NCBI GenBank assembly: GCA_003615045.1
Contig: ML014201.1
Coordinates: 1-64,000, forward strand
Direction of reading: 5' to 3'
DNA from: Caulochytrium protostelioides
Lineage: Eukaryota > Chytridiomycota > Caulochytriomycetes > Caulochytriales > Caulochytriaceae
Length of the DNA: 64,000 nt
This document shows positions 8,719-19,059 of the stretch, piece by piece. The notes beneath the pieces were generated by a model that saw nothing but the letters and a program-made list of their open reading frames with translations, was not told the origin of the DNA and did no database searches. A program made the translations under genes and the position numbers. Positions within the stretch are counted from its first letter, which is position 1. Each line of letters begins with the position of its first letter.

Positions 8719-11577
8719 TCATGCGGCGTTCTCGAGATCGCGCAGACGCACGTCGACGGCATACTGGTGCGCGTGCAGGGCTTCGACGCCCGCCAGCGTC
8801 GACACCGTCGGGCCGATCGCGCGCAGGCCCTCGCGGGTGATCTCCTGCGACGTGATGTGCTTGCAGAACGAGTCGGTGCTGACGCCCGAGTACATCCGGG
8901 CAAAGCCGTAGGTCGGCAGGGCGTGGTTGGTCCCGCTCGCGTAATCGCCGCAGGATTCAGGGCTCCACGGCCCGACAAACACCGATCCGGCCGACGTGAT
9001 CTGCGGCAGCAGCGCGGCCGCATCCGCCACGTGCAGGATCAGGTGCTCCGGCGCATACGCGTTGCTGAAGGCCAGCGCGTCGGCGATCGCGTCGGTCGCG
9101 ACCGCATAGCTGTGCGCCAGACAGGCCGCCACGATCGCGCGGCGCGGCAGCCGCGCGGCCTGGGCCGCGACACAGGCCTGGATGGCGTCGAGGCCCGCCG
9201 CATCGAGGCCCACGGTCACGAGCACGACCTGGCTGTCCTTGCCGTGCTCGGCCTGGCTCAGCAGGTCCGAGGCCACGTACTCGGCGTTGGCGGTGGCGTC
9301 GGCCACCACGAGCACCTCGCTCGGCCCCGCGGGCATGTCGATGGCCGTCAGCGCCGTGCTGTCCTGGCTGACGGCCATCTTGGCCGCCGTGACAAACTGG
9401 TTGCCTGGGCCAAAGATCTTGTCGACTTTGTGGACGCTCTCGGTGCCGTAGGCCATGGCCGCCACGGCGTGCGCGCCGCCCGCCAGCACGATCTGCTGCG
9501 CCCCGACGAGGTGCGCCACATACATGACCTCGGGCGCGATCGTGCCCGTCGCGGCCTGCGGCGGGCTCGCCACCACGATCTGGCGACACCCGGCCACCTG
9601 CGCCGGGATCCCCAGCATCAGGGCCGTCGACGGCAGCACGGCCGTCCCGCCAGGGATATAGAGCCCGACGCGCTCAATGGGCCGCGCGAACCGCTGCAAA
9701 TGCACGCCGGGCATCGGCTCCACCGCCAACGTCGGCCGCACCTGCGCCGCGTGGAACTGGCGGATGTTGCCGTACGCCGTGTGGAGCGCTTGCTTCGTCG
9801 CGTCGGGCAGCTCGAGCTGGTCGACCGGGAACGGCGCGTTGATCACGACGGCGTCCAGGTGGACGCGATCGAACTGGGCGTTGAACGCGCGGAGGGCCGC
9901 ATCGCCTTCGGCGCGGACGCGCTGCATGATCGGCACCACCTTGCCCATGATGTCGGACTGCGCCATGATCGGCCGCTGCAGCAGCGCCGCGCGGTCGGCG
10001 CCGGACACGGCCTTCGGGTGGATCGGGCCTGCCTGCTGCGCCTCCGGGCTGCGCAGATCATACAGCTGGATCGTGTAGTCGTCTGGCTGGCTCTCGCGGG
10101 ATTCGGCTTCGGTCTTTGCTGACGCCGCGGCCGCGGCCGCCGTCGCCGTCGCCGTCGTCGTCGCCGCCGACGGCTTCACGAACGCCGGCTTGGCATCGCC
10201 GCGACGGCGCTTGACAAACTTGGTGCGGCGGTCGAGCTCCACCGCCAGATCCGCTAGCCCGACGCCCTGCTGACGGCACTTGACGAGCATAAAGTAAAGG
10301 AGGTCGGCGGCTTCCCAGATGACGTCGTTGCGCGTCGTTGCGTCGGTCAGCTCGGCGGCTTCTTCGCGAATCTTGGCGTCGAGCAGGCCGGGCTCGGTGA
10401 AGAGGCGCGTCGTGTAGCTGGCCGCAGGCGCCGTCGCACCCCCCGAGGCTGTCGCCGTCGCTGCGCGGAAGCGTTGGTCCACGACAGCCTCGAGGCCCAC
10501 GAGACCACGCGCCGCGCCGAAGCAGGTGTGCGTGGCCAGGTGGCAGAAGCCTGGCGCCGCCTGCTCGACCGTGAAGCGTAGCGCGTCGGCATCGCAGTCG
10601 TAGTCGATGCGGCAGAGCCGCTGGACGGCGCCAGAGGTGGCGCCCTTAAACCACAGCCCGCGGGTGCGGCTCTGGTAGACGCCCTGGCCATGGCGGACGG
10701 CGGCCGACAGACTCGTGGCGGAGCTGTAGGCGAGGCCGAGCGCGACACCGAGCGTGTCGGTCACCACCGTCGGGAACAGGCCGTCGGGACGGTCGGAGAC
10801 GAGCTGCGCGGCCAGCAGCGCGCCGAGGTCATAGCGCGCCGCGGCGGCGGCCGTCGTGCCCTGCGCCTGCAGTGCCTCGTCGCGCTCGAGACCGATGTGC
10901 TCGATAGGGACGCTCACGTCCTGCTGGTGGTCTTTGGCGAGCGCCGTCACGGTCGCGCTGTCGGGCCAGAATCCCGATGCCGGATCGGCTTCACGGATCA
11001 CCACGGGCCCGAAGGCGGGCGAGGCGGGCAGCCGGAGCGCTTCGTAGGCCTCGGCGCGGAGGGCGGCCGCCGACGGCAGGGCGCTCTCGCTGGTCGCGGC
11101 GGGCACGAGGACGAGGCCGCTGACGGCGGCCAGGAGCGGGGTGGCGCCAGCGAGGGCGGCGGCTTGGTCATGGGTGAGACGGAGCACGAGGCGGTCCGCC
11201 GCGAAGGGCGCGAGCACCTCCCGAACAAACGCCGCGAGCGCCGGATCGTCGGCCTGCTGGATCGCCGGCGGCAGCGTGAGCACGACCTTCAGCGCGCCGA
11301 GGTGGAGCCAGTCTGCGACGCGATCGACCACGGCCGCCGCAGGCGCCGCCGCAGCGGGATACTGAACCCAGCACGGCGTAGCGCTGAGCCACGTGGACCA
11401 GGTGAGGGCCGCGTTGGGTTTCACGGGGGCACTGGGCGCCGGGATCGGCGTGTCGGGGGTGGCGAGCGCGAGGATGACGGGCGCGACGAGAGCGGCGCGG
11501 CTCAGCGTCTCATCGTCGATGCGCGGCAGGAGCGCGTCGAGCCCTGCGGCGGGCACTGCGACACGGGCGACCAGCAT
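8719..11577 (-). CDS. HIS4: Trifunctional histidine biosynthesis protein HIS4
   Basis: This 952-residue cytosolic enzyme carries steps 2, 3 and 9-10 of histidine synthesis. After an N-terminal domain (~aa 1-280) comes the phosphoribosyl-AMP cyclohydrolase part, with KGATSG and PGFCHLATHTCF (~285-365). The phosphoribosyl-ATP pyrophosphohydrolase helices follow, with EAADLLYFMLVK (~420). Last is histidinol dehydrogenase (~505-945), with GAQQIVLAGGAHAVAAMAYG, DMPAGPSEVLVVAD, SQAEHGKDSQ and the C-terminal TSQEITREGL. This is the fungal fusion order. The frame is open beyond 11577 only through a TTG, and 11577 has a textbook context (GCCGCCGCCATG). It is somewhat longer than yeast His4 (799 aa), mainly from low-complexity linkers. 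All three domains look intact. Confidence 0.97.
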   Translation of the reverse strand: MLVARVAVPAAGLDALLPRIDDETLSRAALVAPVILALATPDTPIPAPSAPVKPNAALTWSTWLSATPCWVQYPAAAAPAAAVVDRVADWLHLGALKVVLTLPPAIQQADDPALAAFVREVLAPFAADRLVLRLTHDQAAALAGATPLLAAVSGLVLVPAATSESALPSAAALRAEAYEALRLPASPAFGPVVIREADPASGFWPDSATVTALAKDHQQDVSVPIEHIGLERDEALQAQGTTAAAAARYDLGALLAAQLVSDRPDGLFPTVVTDTLGVALGLAYSSATSLSAAVRHGQGVYQSRTRGLWFKGATSGAVQRLCRIDYDCDADALRFTVEQAAPGFCHLATHTCFGAARGLVGLEAVVDQRFRAATATASGGATAPAASYTTRLFTEPGLLDAKIREEAAELTDATTRNDVIWEAADLLYFMLVKCRQQGVGLADLAVELDRRTKFVKRRRGDAKPAFVKPSAATTTATATAAAAAASAKTEAESRESQPDDYTIQLYDLRSPEAQQAGPIHPKAVSGADRAALLQRPIMAQSDIMGKVVPIMQRVRAEGDAALRAFNAQFDRVHLDAVVINAPFPVDQLELPDATKQALHTAYGNIRQFHAAQVRPTLAVEPMPGVHLQRFARPIERVGLYIPGGTAVLPSTALMLGIPAQVAGCRQIVVASPPQAATGTIAPEVMYVAHLVGAQQIVLAGGAHAVAAMAYGTESVHKVDKIFGPGNQFVTAAKMAVSQDSTALTAIDMPAGPSEVLVVADATANAEYVASDLLSQAEHGKDSQVVLVTVGLDAAGLDAIQACVAAQAARLPRRAIVAACLAHSYAVATDAIADALAFSNAYAPEHLILHVADAAALLPQITSAGSVFVGPWSPESCGDYASGTNHALPTYGFARMYSGVSTDSFCKHITSQEITREGLRAIGPTVSTLAGVEALHAHQYAVDVRLRDLENAA

Positions 11578-12458
11578 GGCGGCGGCTCGGCTCGGTCGCG
11601 GTTCCGGGCGAAGCAAGGAGCGTGCAGAATCAGGGCACGGACTGAGGGACGCGTTGATGGGAAGTGGCGGCGGGATCAGGGTCTCGATGGAATTTTTGTG
11701 GTATCTGCCGAAGTCCCCGCTGAATCATACCAACCAACAACGATCATCGACACGATGACGGCTCATCCGCTTTCTGGCATTTCTCACGCGATCGCGCGCT
11801 TCTCCTCACTCAACCACTTCGCAAGGCATGATATCGCACGATGTTGCATGCCAGGCTGGCTCGATGCGTCTGCGGTACGGCGATACCAGACCGATCCGAG
11901 ACAACGCGTCGCGTCCGTTCGGCAACGGCACATCGCCCGTCACAGCAGCATCGGCGGGACCGCCGAGGCATCGTCGTTGTCACTGGCGATAACAAAGGCG
12001 GCGAAGGCAGCGTGCGGGACCCCTGGATGGCGTGCAGTGGCCTCGGGGTCACGGGCCGCTGGGGAGCCGGAGGGCCGCCGTCGTGGGCGGGCGCGCGCCC
12101 AGCCGCAGAAGCCGCGGGCTGCACACAGACGATGATGGCGTTGCTGTCGCATGGAACGACGCACGCTTTTGACGGATCAGCGGGGGGGTCGATCGATTAA
12201 AGCAAGCAACATCGTGGGAATTCAATCGCCTGCCAGAGTGATAACGAACATGCGTTCGAGCGTCGCGAATGAACTCCGCATGGGAACTGAGAGGTCAACC
12301 GGCAATCCATGTACTTTGAAAGGGGTCGAGTCGGCTATTCGCCGAGCGGCCGAGTCTATGCTTATCTATTGTTCCAGACAACCCGATTCCCATCATCACG
12401 TCATCAGAATGAACGGGCGGGCGTGTCGATACGCATTCAATCGACGGCTGTCAGCTGA
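11578..12458. other. Intergenic, HIS4 upstream region
   Basis: About 880 bases separate the HIS4 start from the 3' end of the three-exon TPR gene, which lies on the same strand. It should contain the HIS4 promoter, but I see no consensus TATA or Gcn4 (TGACTCA) site in it. Confidence 0.5.
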
Positions 12459-13113
12459 TCATGGGTTGGTCTCAGCGGCCAGCTCGATCGTTAACTCAAC
12501 CACCAGCTGCCAGTCGTCCGGACTCCCGTCTTGCGCACACCGTCGGAATTCTTGGAGGGCCCGGGTCTTCTGCCCCGTGTTAAGCAGACTGTAAGCCAGG
12601 AGATGCCTTCCGGCCGAGGTGGCGCCCGTGGTCTCGACCTAGCAGTGGATCGCAGCCGTGAACAGAATTAATGGATGAGTTTATCTCCGCAGTCATGACT
12701 GGGTATCGCTCTCAATAAACGACGCGCAAGACTAGGCCGCGACAGTCTACACGGGTAACTTACGTATTCCTGGAGACAAAGAATCGCGCGAGAGAAAGCG
12801 CCAATCTGGTAAAAGTTCTTGGCGACGCCGTAGTAGTCATAAGCTTCGGGGGTTCGCTGCACGCGCTTCGCAAACCAAGCGCGGACTTCTTCGCGCGTCA
12901 GGGTCGTCCTATTGGTCCCACAATCGACGTACCGAGCCAGGCATTGTGTATGGAGCAGGGCATGTCCCGCGACGCATGGCAAAAAAGCGCACAGAAAAGC
13001 GTTCCCTCTCGAATGATATTGACGATGAGTCTCTCGATGTCCGTAGACAATGGGTGCATCGGGATGCTCGCCACTTACCGAAAGGTCTCCAGACCCTCGA
13101 GCGTTTCCGCCAT
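12459..13113 (-). CDS. Small three-exon TPR-like protein (RanBP2 N-domain-like)
   Basis: I infer three exons: 13113-13079, 12908-12764 and 12638-12459. They are joined by two GTAAGT introns of 170 and 125 bases with TAG acceptors, and phases match at both junctions. The product has 119 residues and starts at an ATG in strong context (GGCGCCATGG). From ~aa 35 it reads as a helical TPR-like array: YYGVAKNFYQIGAFSRAILC, then HLLAYSLLNTGQKTRALQEF, then DDWQLVVELTIELA. The spacing resembles the TPR-like N-terminal domain of metazoan RanBP2, but here it stands alone with no Ran-binding or zinc-finger part. A generic TPR scaffold is equally possible. Open frames on both sides of each junction and the clean stop support a real gene. 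Function is unknown. Confidence 0.7.
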
Positions 13114-13993
13114 GGCGCCGTATCGACGGTCGTCAACTCAGACGACGTTCAGGAATGAGCAGCGGTCCGGCAGCGGCGACAGTAGCGGCCGTAGCCCGAC
13201 TGGTATTGCTGATGTTTTCTCGGGCCGCGCCTCCCTGGCGTTCTGCCAGGATGAGACCTTCAGGACCGGAAGATTTCGGACCACGTGCGGCGCTGCGCGG
13301 TCGATATGAGATCGCCGATTAGAGATGGCCTGTCGCGGGAAGGCAACTCGGGGCGAGGGGAGGGCGGAGTCACGGCTGGCCGAGGACGTGGCGGCACGAT
13401 CGAGGCGCGGCAAGCAGCGGCGGCGGCAACAGCAGCAGCAGCAGCAGCAGCAATGAAGTCCAACGTCAAGCGCGAGTCGCGATGGATCGCGGCAATGATC
13501 CTGTGCGAAGGAGTATGGCAAAGTGAGATCATGCATGCATGATGATGGTTTCGTTTCGGCGGTCGCGCCGCCTTACGCGACTCATGAAGCTGTGCGATGG
13601 TCAATCCTGTGCCGATCCATGCGTGGCGTGTTGATCTCAGGCGGTCGCGGTGTGCGCCGCCGAAAAAGGCGGCTGGCTTCAGGGCTCAAGCATCCTCCGC
13701 GCCCCCGGCAGGCCTCGGACCGCCGCCATGCTCCGCCGGGGCCTCGTCGCGACGGGACCGCCCTCGCCCTGGCCGTGGTCGTCTCCACAGTGTCCCGCCA
13801 CCCCTTCATGGGAAGCGACGGCCGCCCCTCCATGCGCCGACTGGACCCGTGATGGCGATACCACGCAACGCGGTCTCGGATACTCCAAGGCTCGGCCAAC
13901 TGAATGCCCAATAAATAACTATGAAACAGATAAAGCGAGCGACCGAGCGAGATTGAGGATCAGGTGTCAAGCATCCGGAGCACGTGGCGAGCC
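13114..13993. other. Intergenic region with a CAG/GCA run
   Basis: This lies between the TPR gene start and the SPF27 stop, both on the minus strand. A short (CAG)n run sits at about 13430-13452. Frames here are GC-rich shadows. Confidence 0.5.
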
Positions 13994-14704
13994 TCAGGAG
14001 GTCGCGCCAGCGGCCGCGCCAGCGGTCGCCTCGGCAAGCAGCATCCCGGCCTGGATCCGGACGATGTTGGCGAGAGCCTGGCGCGAGCGCATCTCGATGG
14101 CGTCGAGACGCTTCCCCGCGAGGAGCTGGTCGGCCTTCCGCTTGCGGTTGACGGCCTGCGTCGCGGCCACGGCACGCGCAGCCTCGGCCTCGGCGACGGC
14201 GACGGCGGCCGCGAGCTGCGCATTGGCCGCGCGGAACGCCGTCCCGCCAAACCGCTGCACGAGCGCGAGCTCGGCGCGGCGCGTCTCCTGATGGGCTAGC
14301 TGCACCCGCGCGTTGTCCACCGCGGCGCGCCACGCGGCGATCGCCGCCGCTGACGGTTCGTCGTCGTCGTCCGCGTCGTCGCTGCGGCTGTCGGGGGCCA
14401 TTGGCGGTTCGAGTCGATACCGTCGGCGGTCGAGGGCATCCAGTTTCTCGCCGCGGGCCGTGCGGGCATACAGATCGGCGAGCACGGGATGGCCATCAAA
14501 GAGCGGCTTCTCGACCTGCGGGGCGGCCGGGTCAGACGCCGTCGCGCGGCGCAGGGCGGACGGAACGATGCCGGCAGCGGCCATCGCGGCCTTCTCGTCG
14601 GCGATCAGCGCCTCCACGGCGGCCGCGACGCCGGGCGCCTCCAGGTGATTGTCCACATAGGGCAGACTGTCGAGAAGGACGCGGCCCGACATCGCGCGTC
14701 CCAT
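13994..14704 (-). CDS. Pre-mRNA splicing factor SPF27 / BCAS2 homologue
   Basis: The 236-residue product has the length expected for BCAS2/SPF27 (225 in human), a core subunit of the Prp19 (NineTeen) complex that acts in spliceosome activation. The family N-terminus is clear: LLDSLPYVDNHLEAPGVAAA (~aa 9-28), followed by paired acidic helices. The C-terminal half (~130-230) is one long Ala/Arg/Glu-rich coiled coil, as in the family. An in-frame ATG four codons downstream (14692) is an alternative start. The frame continues upstream without similarity, so I stop at 14704. No intron is needed. Confidence 0.85.
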   Translation of the reverse strand: MGRAMSGRVLLDSLPYVDNHLEAPGVAAAVEALIADEKAAMAAAGIVPSALRRATASDPAAPQVEKPLFDGHPVLADLYARTARGEKLDALDRRRYRLEPPMAPDSRSDDADDDDEPSAAAIAAWRAAVDNARVQLAHQETRRAELALVQRFGGTAFRAANAQLAAAVAVAEAEAARAVAATQAVNRKRKADQLLAGKRLDAIEMRSRQALANIVRIQAGMLLAEATAGAAAGATS

Positions 14705-15596
14705 CCAGCGGAGGGCAGGAACCTCGCGCGTGGTCGGATCCTTCAGGGATGAATTCTGCACAGGGACGAGATCAACAAGTCGTCGAACGGCTCCAGGGGT
14801 GCTCTCTCTCTCTATATCTCTCTGCGGTCGAGGTGGGGTATCAGGCCGGCCCATCAACAGGAGAAAGGGTTGCAGGTAGACCGAACAAGAAGGGCGAGCG
14901 GGGATCCCGTGGGGGTCTCGTTCAGAAGCGATACCGAGGGCGATGCGACGCCCGACGTTCGAGAAGAAAGGACTAGCACGGCATCCGATTCGCGCTCGTA
15001 CAGGATCGGCAAACCCGTCACGCGAGGTCAGCTCGGGCCTCACGTGCCGCTCGGCGACCTGAACCGAGGCTGGCCCTCGCACTCGCCTCGACGTCGGCCT
15101 AGCCGGGGTGGCATGACCGCGAGCGGCCGTTCACGCGGCCATGGCTGCGCCACATCCGCGCCCGTCTCCACGTCCGAAGCCGAACCCGAAAGGACTCCGA
15201 CGCCGCGATGGGCCGATGTGGCGCACCACGCTTCCGCCATACTGGCTGAGCGAGCCGGCGAGCGTCCGCCAAGGCCGTCGGTCGCGCGCCGACCCGGCGC
15301 GCCGGAAGGCAGTTGCCGGTGCCGTCTCGTCATGGCCGAGCACGTGCGCACGGTGCATAAGCACGTGGCTGCTGGTGCGGACCACCGGTATGCCGAAACT
15401 CAGCCCCGGGTGGGCCGTCACCGCGTCGCTGGTGTGTGCGTGACCGAGCCACCGTCGGACTCCGACGCCAACGCTGCTGCCGCGTGGCTCTGCCTCCCTT
15501 GCCGATCGCCCTGCTCGTTGTCTGCCGCACGCTTGCACTGCTGCTGCTGCTGCTGCTGCGTTGCTCGACCTCTCCTTGTGATTTGAAGCGTCCACC
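14705..15596. other. Divergent intergenic region (SPF27 and bL33m promoters)
   Basis: The region holds a CT-rich tract (about 14802-14824) and a (CTG)n run near 15538-15560 just before the bL33m start. I find no gene in it. Confidence 0.5.
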
Positions 15597-16117
15597 ATGG
15601 TTCGCGCCAAGTCTCGGTAAGCGCTGCTTTCGCTTGCCCAGCCTCCAGCCAAGCGTTCCCGTCGCGGCTCGACCTGAATGCCGGGATGCTGCTTCGTAGG
15701 ACAGCCGACCGACATGACGTCGGCATGGTCAACATGGCCGACGCCGATACGAATCGCCTCATCGTGATGGTCTCTTGCTCGTGATACTCACTCCACGACG
15801 ATGATGTTTCCGATATCTGTATCTTGATGCCGATCTTCGGCGCGCATCCGTCCGCGGCGCTTCATGGCCCGGCGGAACGGCTCGGTCGCCCAATCCATAC
15901 ATCCTCGGCGGCTCTTGCGGGATACCTGGATGGTACCGGTACCCTTGTGGGCTCACCGTCGTCTCTGACGAGCAGCACGGTCGTCGTGCGATTGATCAGC
16001 ACAGCCGGCACGGGGTTCCACTACACGGCCGTGCGTCGGCGCGCGCTGCCCAAGCTGGAAGTCCGCAAGCATGACCCAGTTGTCAACCGGCACGTACTCT
16101 TTACCGAGAGTAAGTAA
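15597..16117 (+). CDS. Mitochondrial ribosomal protein bL33m, two exons
   Basis: This is the large-subunit mitoribosomal protein bL33 (yeast Mrpl39 family). Exon 1 is only 20 bases (15597-15616, MVRAKSR) and ends at a GTAAGC donor. Exon 2 (15976-16117) starts after GAGCAG. The split Arg codon joins in phase to TVVVRLISTAGTGFHYTAVR, and the protein ends DPVVNRHVLFTESK. That covers the whole bL33 fold in 53 residues, the normal length. The first exon lines up with the MVKVKSK start of yeast Mrpl39. Shifting the acceptor by three bases would add one Ser. ATG context is CCACCATGG. No separate targeting peptide is visible, which is usual for this protein. Confidence 0.9.
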
Positions 16118-16459
16118 TTTCGGTCTCTTACGAGCTATAGCCTCAAGGTGGCGGCCTGAAGACTATTGCTCGAGGGTCTCGAGCTCTTTGCTAGGCCCTG
16201 GATGATGATATCTCGCCCAAGTCGAGTCACGGAGGGTCCTACTCACCCCTTCTTTGTCCCTTTACCCGTGATGATGGCAACCCCCCTGTCATGAATGTAC
16301 GTCTGTTTCGCCCTTGATTGTGTTGTAGCCAAAACCAAATAATTGAAATGTATGTGTGTGATCATTGACGCATAGCGATGGAGGGCCTTCGACGTTCTCG
16401 ACGGCGGGACTTCGACCTGCGGGCGGCGTCGCCCTGTGTCTTGTGGCATTCATGGAGGC
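16118..16459. other. Convergent 3' intergenic region
   Basis: This separates the bL33m stop (+) from the MET2 stop (-). It is AT-richer than its surroundings, as expected for two facing 3' UTRs. No gene is seen. Confidence 0.6.
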
Positions 16460-18307
16460 TTACCACTGCAGCAAATCGTCGGCCTCGCCAAAGGTGCTGG
16501 CGGTCACAGCGCCGACCTTCCGTGACCGCGGGCCGTCCGTGGCCTCGGCGCTCGCGAGCTGGAGATGCGCGGGAGTATACTGATCGATAAAGGCGCCGAT
16601 ATGGGCGCCGATCTGCTCAAACTCGAGCAAAAACCCATCGTGGCCCTCCGCCGATGGGATCACGACGAGACGCGCGTTCGGCATGCCGTCGGCAAGAACC
16701 GCCTGCTCCTCGGGCGCAAAGAGGCCATCGGTCTCAATGCCGATCACCAGCGCGGGCTGGACGAGACGGGTCGCCAGTACCTCCGCGAGCACGCGGTCGC
16801 GGCCCGCATCGGTCGCGTCGTCGGCCACCCCGGCCGGCGCCGCATACCCGCGGGACACATCGTGCGTGTCCATTTTGCGCGTGATCGCGATATAACAGTT
16901 GGCGTCGAACCGCGACAGGAACTTGTCGCCCTGGTAGCGCAGGTAGCTCTGGACCGAGTAGACGCTGGGTGTCGCGGATGGTTTCGCGAAAGGCGACGCG
17001 AGGGGCAACGCGAGCGACGATGCGGCGCTCACGGCGGTTGGGGCCGGCAGCGACGGCGCGCTCGCCGGCAGCGTTGTGGAAGCGGGTCCGGCGTTGGCGG
17101 TTGCGGCCGACGGCGGCGACGACGCTGGACTTGAGCTCGCCGAGGCGGTCGAGCTCGTCACCGGGCTCGTGCTCGGACCTGCATGGCGCATTTCTGACGC
17201 CACGGCGATGAGATGACCGTCAACGGTGGTTGCGCTGGTCGTCGAGACGGGCGAAACGGAGGCTGCGACTTCGGGTAGCAACGTCTCCGACGCCATGGCG
17301 ACAGCAGCAGCAGCAGCAGCGCCATCAGCCGCGCCACCAGCAGCCGCGACTGATGGCGGCCGCCGGCCGTCGGGATGGAGCCGGACGCGGTGACCCTCGT
17401 TGTGGAGGAGCCGGGCGGCATCGCGGTCGGAGCGGGGCACATGGTGCGGCGCAAGCGCGGTATACGGCAGCGCGGGCATCGTGCGGCGTCCGAAGCGCGT
17501 GTCGAAGGAGGCGCGCGAGCGGTAGGTCAGCAAGGCCGTCATACGGGCAGCGGCGAGACCTGTGGCGGGCGGCGCATCGAGGGCGTAGTGCCCGTCGCAG
17601 TAGCGCGGATCGGCATAGATGCTCTGGCGCTGCGCTTCGCCCCAGCTGATGCCCCACGCTGAGTGGCGCGCGCTCGTGGCGAGGGGCACCACGTGGCGGA
17701 CGTAGTCGGGGCCGAAGCGGGAAGCCCACTCGAGCGCCTGCATGCCGCCGAGCGAGCCGCCGATCACGAACTGCACGACGCGCGCGCCCAGCGCGTCCAG
17801 CACGGCGCGGTGCATATGGACGTCGTCGCGGATCGTTGTCAAGGGGAACGCGGGGCCATACCGCTGGCCGGTGGCGGGGTCGAGCGTCAGCGGACTGGCG
17901 GAGCCATAGGGCGAGCCGGTGATGTTGGCGCAAAAGACAAAGAAGCGGTCGGTGTCGACGACGGCGCCTGGACCGAGCAGCGGACCCCACCAGTCGGCGG
18001 CGTCCGCGGAGCCGGTGAGCGCGTGGCAGATGACCACGACGTTGTCGCCGCGCTCGTTCAGGGTGCCCCAGGTCTTGTAGGCGATGGGCACGCGCGTGAG
18101 GGTCGCGCCGCATTCGAGGGTGTAGGCGGGCAACACGTGGATGTGCTGGTCGCGGACGACATGAACCAAGGGGTTGTCGCGGTTCGGGTCGAGGTTCGAG
18201 TCTCGGGACACGTCGGATGCCACCATTTTAGAAGGAGTCGGGGCTGCGTGCGGTTTCGTGGGGGTCGTGGCCGTGGCGGTGACCGCGGGCGCCTGTGCGG
18301 CAAGCAT
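16460..18307 (-). CDS. MET2: Homoserine O-acetyltransferase (MET2)
   Basis: This 615-residue alpha/beta-hydrolase-fold enzyme makes O-acetylhomoserine from homoserine and acetyl-CoA, feeding methionine and cysteine synthesis. It shows HALTGSADAADWWG (oxyanion region, ~aa 94), the nucleophile elbow GGSLGGMQALEW (Ser ~185), an acidic residue in GIETDGLFAPEEQ (~525) and the catalytic His in SAEGHDGFLLEF (~552). Between them lies a Ser/Ala/Pro-rich low-complexity insertion (~aa 305-440) that ordinary MetX/Met2 proteins lack or have shorter. The start at 18307 gives an Ala/Thr-rich N-terminus; Met28 is a possible later start. Catalytic residues are all present, so the enzyme should be active. Confidence 0.93.
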   Translation of the reverse strand: MLAAQAPAVTATATTPTKPHAAPTPSKMVASDVSRDSNLDPNRDNPLVHVVRDQHIHVLPAYTLECGATLTRVPIAYKTWGTLNERGDNVVVICHALTGSADAADWWGPLLGPGAVVDTDRFFVFCANITGSPYGSASPLTLDPATGQRYGPAFPLTTIRDDVHMHRAVLDALGARVVQFVIGGSLGGMQALEWASRFGPDYVRHVVPLATSARHSAWGISWGEAQRQSIYADPRYCDGHYALDAPPATGLAAARMTALLTYRSRASFDTRFGRRTMPALPYTALAPHHVPRSDRDAARLLHNEGHRVRLHPDGRRPPSVAAAGGAADGAAAAAAVAMASETLLPEVAASVSPVSTTSATTVDGHLIAVASEMRHAGPSTSPVTSSTASASSSPASSPPSAATANAGPASTTLPASAPSLPAPTAVSAASSLALPLASPFAKPSATPSVYSVQSYLRYQGDKFLSRFDANCYIAITRKMDTHDVSRGYAAPAGVADDATDAGRDRVLAEVLATRLVQPALVIGIETDGLFAPEEQAVLADGMPNARLVVIPSAEGHDGFLLEFEQIGAHIGAFIDQYTPAHLQLASAEATDGPRSRKVGAVTASTFGEADDLLQW

Positions 18308-18641
18308 GGCTGGCGTATGACCTCACTGGGTGATACGACCCCAGTAAATTTAAAGAATGACGGGCTCGTCGATCGCGAGGGATCGCGGGCTGGATGGCGT
18401 AGGCTGAAACACACGGGCACGAGGCCAACGGCAACGAACGTGGTGGTGCGTCGGTGGGATCACGCGTACGAGAAGACCAGACGAGAGGGGCGATGGCCAT
18501 AAGGCGTGGTCTCAATCGAATGAATGGGTTGACTGTGTTGGGCAGCGGTCGTTCTGATGATCTCCATCGGATCGTAGCGACGGTTTGTAGGGATCTTTGG
18601 TTTTTATCCGAGTCCGGACCCCTGAACATCCGCTCGCCCTG

Positions 18642-18700
<59 letters not shown>

Positions 18701-19059
18701 GCGTCCGTCGCATCGCTCCGCAACGTCCATCGCGGCCTGCTATGATGTCCTCGCGCGAGTGAGCCTGAGACCCCGCATGCCTTCTCGAAGCGAGGGCCCG
18801 AGGCTCCGGCTGTGCGGCGCCACCGCGGCGCAGGCCCGCGCCTGGCTCGGGCGATCGCTTCCGACGAGCGGCCGTACGGCCACGCGGGGCGCATGCCATG
18901 CGCTTGGACCCGCCAGCAGCGCGACCATCCGCAAGAAAGAGAAAATCCGGCGCAGTCACATCGCGGTGTCGGAGCAGGCCTGTCCTTGGGCTCCTGGGGC
19001 TGATCCGTCACCTGCCGGTCGCCGTCATGAGGGGCGGTTGCGGCCAGCCAGCCTTCCCT
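18308..19059. other. Intergenic region, MET2 upstream
   Basis: The region contains the (GAC)n microsatellite at 18644-18698. No gene is supported; frames through the repeat give only Asp, Arg/Thr or Val runs. Confidence 0.5.
18644..18698. repeat. (GAC)n trinucleotide microsatellite, ~18 units
   Basis: An uninterrupted GAC/ACG/CGA run lies about 340 bases upstream of MET2. Confidence 0.95.

Noticed and set aside
8596-10122. 508-residue plus-strand ORF opposite HIS4
   Set aside because: Antisense shadow of the histidinol dehydrogenase coding region, Arg/His-rich with no family match.
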